NCBI GenBank assembly: GCA_009731375.1
Contig: BJOX01000133.1
Span: forward strand, 590,798 to 615,284
DNA length: 24,487 nt
Direction of reading: 5' to 3'
Origin: Paulinella micropora
Lineage: Eukaryota; Cercozoa; Imbricatea; Euglyphida
Of this stretch, positions 20,389 through 24,487 are shown in pieces. The notes beneath the pieces were generated by a model that searched no databases, was not told the origin of the DNA, and saw only the letters and a program-made list of their open reading frames with translations. Each line of letters begins with the position of its first letter. Position 1 is the stretch's first letter. Position numbers and translations under genes: made by a program.

Positions 20389-20501
20389 TAGATCTTTACC
20401 TACAACTATACTCATACCTATTATATATATATATGTATATATATATCCGTGTAATCTTTACCTACATCTTTTCTCATATATATTATCTATTATCGTTGTA
20501 G
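19765..20501 (+). repeat. four upstream copies of the terminal exon, alternating with hexamer repeats
   Basis: Copies start at 19765, 19887, 20100 and 20214, each after an AG. They read GLSLEQAAQCLEKKRL, GLLLDQAAQC, GFLLNQAAQYLKEN and GVLFDQVAQSLQQKN. None has a GT donor in the expected place, so each could serve only as an alternative terminal exon or be dead. CTATAC-type repeats, including a recurring ACCTAGATCTTTACCTACAA block, separate them. Confidence 0.75.
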
Positions 20502-20564
20502 GGCCTTTTGTTGGACCAAGCTGCGCGATGCCTCGAGGAGAAGCGCTTAGTCGTCCTCACTTGA
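20502..20564 (+). CDS. terminal exon, fifth copy, with stop
   Basis: After TATCGTTGTAG it reads GLLLDQAARCLEEKRLVVLT and ends at TGA (20562-20564). Phase 0 fits exon 19157-19297. It keeps the best match to the copy consensus and the only clean stop, so it is the likely functional end of the gene. Confidence 0.5.
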   Translation, partial: GLLLDQAARCLEEKRLVVLT

Positions 20565-21201
20565 GCACAATATACATTATGAGGAATATTACATTGTATC
20601 CTACAATATAGACTTACTTACATATTTATTGGCTTATATATTTTAGTTGTGCTGGTTTATATTTGTTATCATGCGTTGAGTTTCAACGCTTCATCATACA
20701 TAAGGAATTCATTTCAAGGTGATAATGTTATTGTATGATATCAAGCAGTCCAATCCATTGTACTATAATATCGTATTGTTCTGGCTTGCTTGCCTCTTGC
20801 TTCGAATAGAAACGCACAAGTGTTTCATAAATAGCCAATTTCCACCGCTCTTTGCGCGAAAATTTTGCAAAAATATCCATCATAGTTAATATAATGCAGT
20901 GTTATATATATATATATTTATAATGCAGTGTTATATATATATATATATTTATATATAATATTTATATATTTATATATGTATGAAATATCTACTTTGAATA
21001 CCTCCCTTCACAAGCACCAACACTTGATTGAGTCGTGCTCACTCAAATTGTACAAAAATATTGAGTTACAAGTTGCAGCACATTACAATGTCCAACTATT
21101 TATTATTACATTCTTTCCTACTCACTGCACGAACCTAGGTACTATCAAGTGGATAAGGCATACATAGATGATACATAGACGAGGGAGTGTCTCTGGTCTA
21201 T
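20565..21201. other. AT-rich sequence, probable 3' UTR then intergenic
   Basis: No open frame of note. A duplicated TAATGCAGTGTTATATATAT occurs near 20891 and 20920. No clear polyadenylation signal is seen. Confidence 0.5.
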
Positions 21202-21352
21202 CACATAAAATCATTCACCGCAAATTACCTAGGTAATTACCCTTGTTGTGGTTAGCTTCCCGAGGAAATTCCGAAATTCAGGGAATTTCCCCGGGAAGCC
21301 AACCACATCAAGGGTAGTTACCTAGGTAATTGGCAGTGAATGCTTTTATGTG
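21202..21352. mobile_element. palindromic MITE, family 2, copy 2, with 10-bp target duplication
   Basis: Homologous to 15456-15605 over its full length. TCTGGTCTAT lies immediately before it (21192-21201) and immediately after it (21353-21362). A 10-bp duplication suits Mutator-like transposition (usually 9-11 bp). Confidence 0.9.
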
Positions 21353-21480
21353 TCTGGTCTATGTATCTTAATATGTGTCCAGGATCATTCCGTGTCCTTG
21401 GTCGTGTTGTGTTCAGAAGTACATTATCTACGATTACTCTTATTTACACATTGATATATTTATTGCTATAACTGTTAATT

Positions 21481-21481
21481 A

Positions 21482-21541
<60 letters not shown>

Positions 21542-21572
21542 GACTACTACTACTACGACTACTACTACTACG

Positions 21573-21625
<53 letters not shown>

Positions 21626-21632
21626 GACTACG

Positions 21633-21670
<38 letters not shown>

Positions 21671-21745
21671 GACTACGACTACTACTACTACTACTACCAC
21701 TCTTACTACTACTACTACTACTACTAGTACTACTAGTACTACTAG

Positions 21746-21790
<45 letters not shown>

Positions 21791-21823
21791 CAGTACCAGT
21801 ACCGCTACTACTACTACTACTAT

Positions 21824-21883
<60 letters not shown>

Positions 21884-21894
21884 ACCACTACCAC
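21481..21894. repeat. (CTA)n microsatellite, 414 bp
   Basis: CTA units with CGA, CCA, GTA and CTT variants. The long Thr or Val frames here are repeat translation. Confidence 0.98.
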
Positions 21895-22110
21895 AAATGG
21901 GTCTAGTTATCAGTTAGCAGGTCGTTGCCAAGAGTATTATGCAAGGTAGCGAGCCAGACCTCGGCCGGGCTACATGCTCTGCATTGTATACTGTCATCTA
22001 CACGAGATCATATGCATTCTATATTGCTTATATTTATCAGTCACCTGATGATGTTGTCGTGGCCTGCTCGACTAAATAGCTTGCCTTCGATGGCTACTAG
22101 TAGGTGTATG

Positions 22111-22160
22111 GAGGAACTCAGGCTGTTCTGTACTATCCCCAACGATAGCTCAATGGAAGA
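22111..22160 (+). CDS. candidate exon with strong donor
   Basis: MEELRLFCTIPNDSSMEE precedes a consensus donor GTAAGT at about 22161. The frame is open upstream to 21925, but composition there is unremarkable and no family is recognised. The rest of 21895-22590 shows no gene. Confidence 0.2.
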
Positions 22161-22594
22161 GTAAGTCGGTAATTTAAGCGAACACAATCCTCAAAGAGAA
22201 TGATGTCTCGTTATATTAGCTCAGTGATGCAAAGACAAAAAAGCGCCAAAAGACCAGGATGAAATTGGCATTTCAGACGTGTCCGGCCAGACGAAATCTA
22301 TAAATAAGTTTTTACCGGCTAATTCGGGGGATGATTTCCACAGTACCCCCTCCCAGTTTTTATGACTGAACTCCGTTTCCGACATAATACTCTTTCAACT
22401 GATTTCTTTTCTGATTAATATCCGTTTAGAGTTATGTATGAAGATACATCAACCCACGGATTAGCCGTTATAAAACAACAATGATACTTGCCCCGGTGCC
22501 AATTGTATAAACACTCTAGCACATTCAGTATACTAAGGTCTTCCTCTTTCTTCTCTCGACAAGTTATTTGTGCAGTGTGTCAAAGTATAATGTT

Positions 22595-22746
22595 TTATGA
22601 TTCCGTATCCACCTCGACCACATCATCTTCCTCCTCTGACGCCAAATGCGCCTCTTCCTCCGCCTCAAACTTGAACTCCCCCGCGAGTGTATGTGCCTCG
22701 TGCGTTAGAGGCTCCTCGATTGGCTCCTCTCCCTGCGCCTCGTCCT
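22595..22746 (-). CDS. possible acidic C-terminal exon on the minus strand
   Basis: The minus-strand frame is open for about 51 codons and ends at TAA (22595-22597). It reads DEAQGEEPIEEPLTHEAHTL and later EAEEEAHLASEEEDDVVEVD, ending TES. Glu is encoded mostly by GAG and Ala mostly by GCG, which matches the GC-ending usage of the kinase exons and argues for real coding sequence. AAGTAG just upstream could be the acceptor. Acidic tails occur in many nuclear and chaperone proteins, so function cannot be assigned. The opposite-strand Ser-rich frame is its shadow. Confidence 0.4.
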
Positions 22747-22806
22747 CTACTTACGATTTCTATAGCTCATTAAGTCCTGACTCCAGAGAGCAGGTGAACT
22801 TGAATA

Positions 22807-23035
22807 TTACTGGGTACATTCAAGTGTCAACTGGCGGCTCAGCGATAGAATTTGTGCTAAGGGGCAGATTTCAGATTAGTGGTAAGAATTCAAATAAGTG
22901 CAACTTAACTGCTATATCCGTCCGCAAAATCTGCATAATTTTTGCAATATTACAGTTAAATTGAACCGCTAATCTGAAATCTGACAATTAACTCAAATTC
23001 GCTGCCTGAGTTTGACACTTGAATGTACCCAGTAA
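22807..23035. mobile_element. MITE with long inverted repeats flanked by TA
   Basis: TTACTGGGTACATTCAAGTG at the left pairs with CACTTGAATGTACCCAGTAA at the right. A second inner pair, CAGATTTCAGATTAG and CTAATCTGAAATCTG, also matches. TA stands on both sides, the target duplication of Tc1/mariner elements. No transposase is inside. Confidence 0.7.
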
Positions 23036-23037
23036 TA

Positions 23038-24091
23038 CCAATAGTTTGAAATATTAGCAGAGCGGCGGTCACTTGGTTTATTAATACGTAGATTTCTACT
23101 CAGTGTTGCAGACTTGGGTTGCAAAGTACGAAGACGACTGAACGTAGATTGTGAGCCGGCGCCGCGGGCCGGTTTGTTAAGCTTGCGCAAACTGAACTAC
23201 TTGCTAGTGCAGAGTGCTCCAACGAGTTGATTGCTTTAAGTCAAAATTGTAGTTCAAGTGTCCAGGATTTGCTTCAGGCTGAGTAAAAAGTCCCATCGGT
23301 TATGACCGTCACAGTGACTCTGGGCTCAGCATTTTTCACCGGTTCACGTCCTTCAACGGTAAACAACTTGAACTTTACCGCTATGACTGTGTCACGGTAA
23401 AAAGGACAAAAAGGCAGTCACCTGATATGGGGAAAAACTTGAACTTTAAGCAGTTAACTAAGTGTTTTGCGACTGAGAGGTTAGTGCCGGGAGTCACGAG
23501 CCTACGGTCCGCTTGGCCCGGCGGTGAAGCCACTTCAAGTGTCACGCCGGGTCACAATCATGATATGATTAATAAAGAGACAAGTCTGGTTGAATGCAGA
23601 GACAATCTTTAATCAGTCATCATCCTCCCCCAGCTTTGATGAAAGCCTGAGGAAGGACTTGAAAAGTGACACGGCTACAGTGACTGGAAGTACACTAGGT
23701 GTTGGTTCAGACATTCCAGAAAATTAGATGAATTAGCGTTAATATATGTATTAATAATAGTATGGAAATACAAAAGCTCAGGACTGAAATCATAAGTAAT
23801 AGTGACAACTTGAAAAGGCAATTGATTGCATCCGTCTAACTTAGGAAAAAATTATTAGTATTACTACTTGACTAAAACTGCATTAATAATTCTATGGGAA
23901 TACTAGAACGCACCCCCCGAAATTCGGAAATTTCATAACGGCGAAGTTAAGAAAATGGATTGAAGTTCCAATAGGACGTTAGGATAATCTCCTTAGAATC
24001 ATTATTGTTGTCTTTGGCTCTAGGACGGCTCAGCATAATTCAGCAATATGTTCAAGTAACACATACATATAAATATGGTATATATATATAT
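23038..24091. other. about 1 kb without recognised genes
   Basis: Mixed-composition sequence. Short motifs recur: AACTTGAACTTTA (twice) and TCAAGTGTC (several times, also in the MITE at 22807), which suggests decayed mobile elements. No frame with convincing coding character is seen. Confidence 0.5.
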
Positions 24092-24487
24092 ATTTATGTA
24101 TATACGTCTGTCTATCCGCAACGTATAAAACAAGCCTTAAAAAAGTAAAAAACCAACATAGGACATATAGAAAAAGTGTCCAACCCTTGTAAAAACCGAC
24201 GAAGGTTTTCCAAAAATCAACCAACTAAGCACACTAAGAGAGATTTCGACGAAATAACGATAAAAAACACATTTTATTTCATAAAATGATATATATACTG
24301 CGTATATAATGTTTTTTATCGTTATTTCGTTGAAATCTCTCTTAGTGTGCTTAGTTGGTTGATTTTTGGAAAACCTTCGTCGGTTTTTACAAGGGTTGGA
24401 CACTTTTTCTATATGTCCTATGTTGGTTTTTTACTTTTTTAAGGCTTGTTTTATACGTTGCGAATAGACAGACGTATATACATAAAT
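24092..24487. mobile_element. large inverted repeat (foldback element), may extend past the window
   Basis: A left arm 24092-24269 and a right arm 24310-24487 (178 bp each) are complementary with very few mismatches (for example CCGCAACG against CGTTGCGA, and CGACGAAA against TTTCGTTG). They surround a 40-bp AT-rich loop. Because the arm still pairs at the last base, the true end lies outside. No coding capacity is seen. Confidence 0.9.

Noticed and set aside
21375-21917. A 180-codon poly-Thr frame
   Set aside because: It is the CTA microsatellite read in one frame; the reverse frame gives poly-Val. No gene signal.
22488-22964. Ser-rich 158-codon plus-strand frame
   Set aside because: It is the antisense of the GAG-rich acidic frame and runs on into a MITE; codon bias favours the minus strand.

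Overview
The window is eukaryotic nuclear DNA from an accessory-looking, repeat-saturated region. It shows short GC-rich exons with GT-AG borders, a tRNA-derived SINE family, several palindromic MITE-like elements, and kilobases of tri-, tetra- and hexanucleotide microsatellite. No prokaryotic gene organisation is visible. I cannot name the lineage. There are four assembly gaps: 889-1094, 6600-6942, 17715-18171 and 18709-18718.

Left part (1-4430). The window opens with the 3' end of an open frame (1-360). After it come (TTA)n tracts carrying head-to-tail SINE copies, a five-unit tandem array with a 493-bp period (1607-4072) embedded in (TTA)n, and a small hairpin MITE. The last ~50 bp before the (TTA)n tail of the open frame resemble the 3' end of the SINE, which suggests a LINE/SINE pair.

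Middle-left (4430-9236). This is mostly ACAT, ATGT, CTA, GATA, GATT and ATCT arrays with a few small exon-like islands on both strands. Around position 8010 the microsatellite strand switches from GATA/GATT to ATCT/AATC.

Middle (9237-20564). A plus-strand multi-exon gene is interrupted by introns built largely of microsatellite. Exons at 12780-12894, 13290-13642, 13871-13930, 14210-14330, 14593-14732 and 15370-15450 join in compatible phases. Together they read as a Four-jointed/FJX1-like (FAM20-related) secretory-pathway kinase. Upstream exons (9237-12431) may be its N-terminal region. Downstream exons (18811-20564) may be its C-terminal end, across a 3.3-kb intron holding a palindromic MITE, two SINEs, minisatellites and a stray copy of the 493-bp unit. 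Many introns begin with a tetranucleotide array right at the GT donor. At several sites the exon edge plus its splice signal is duplicated, and the last exon is present in five tandem versions.

Right part (20565-24487). This is AT-rich DNA with a second copy of the palindromic MITE bearing a perfect 10-bp target duplication, and a 414-bp CTA array. It also has a TA-flanked MITE, a possible minus-strand acidic terminal exon, and a 396-bp inverted repeat that runs to the window edge.

Exon calls rest on open frames, splice dinucleotides, phase agreement and remembered family motifs; no alignment could be run.
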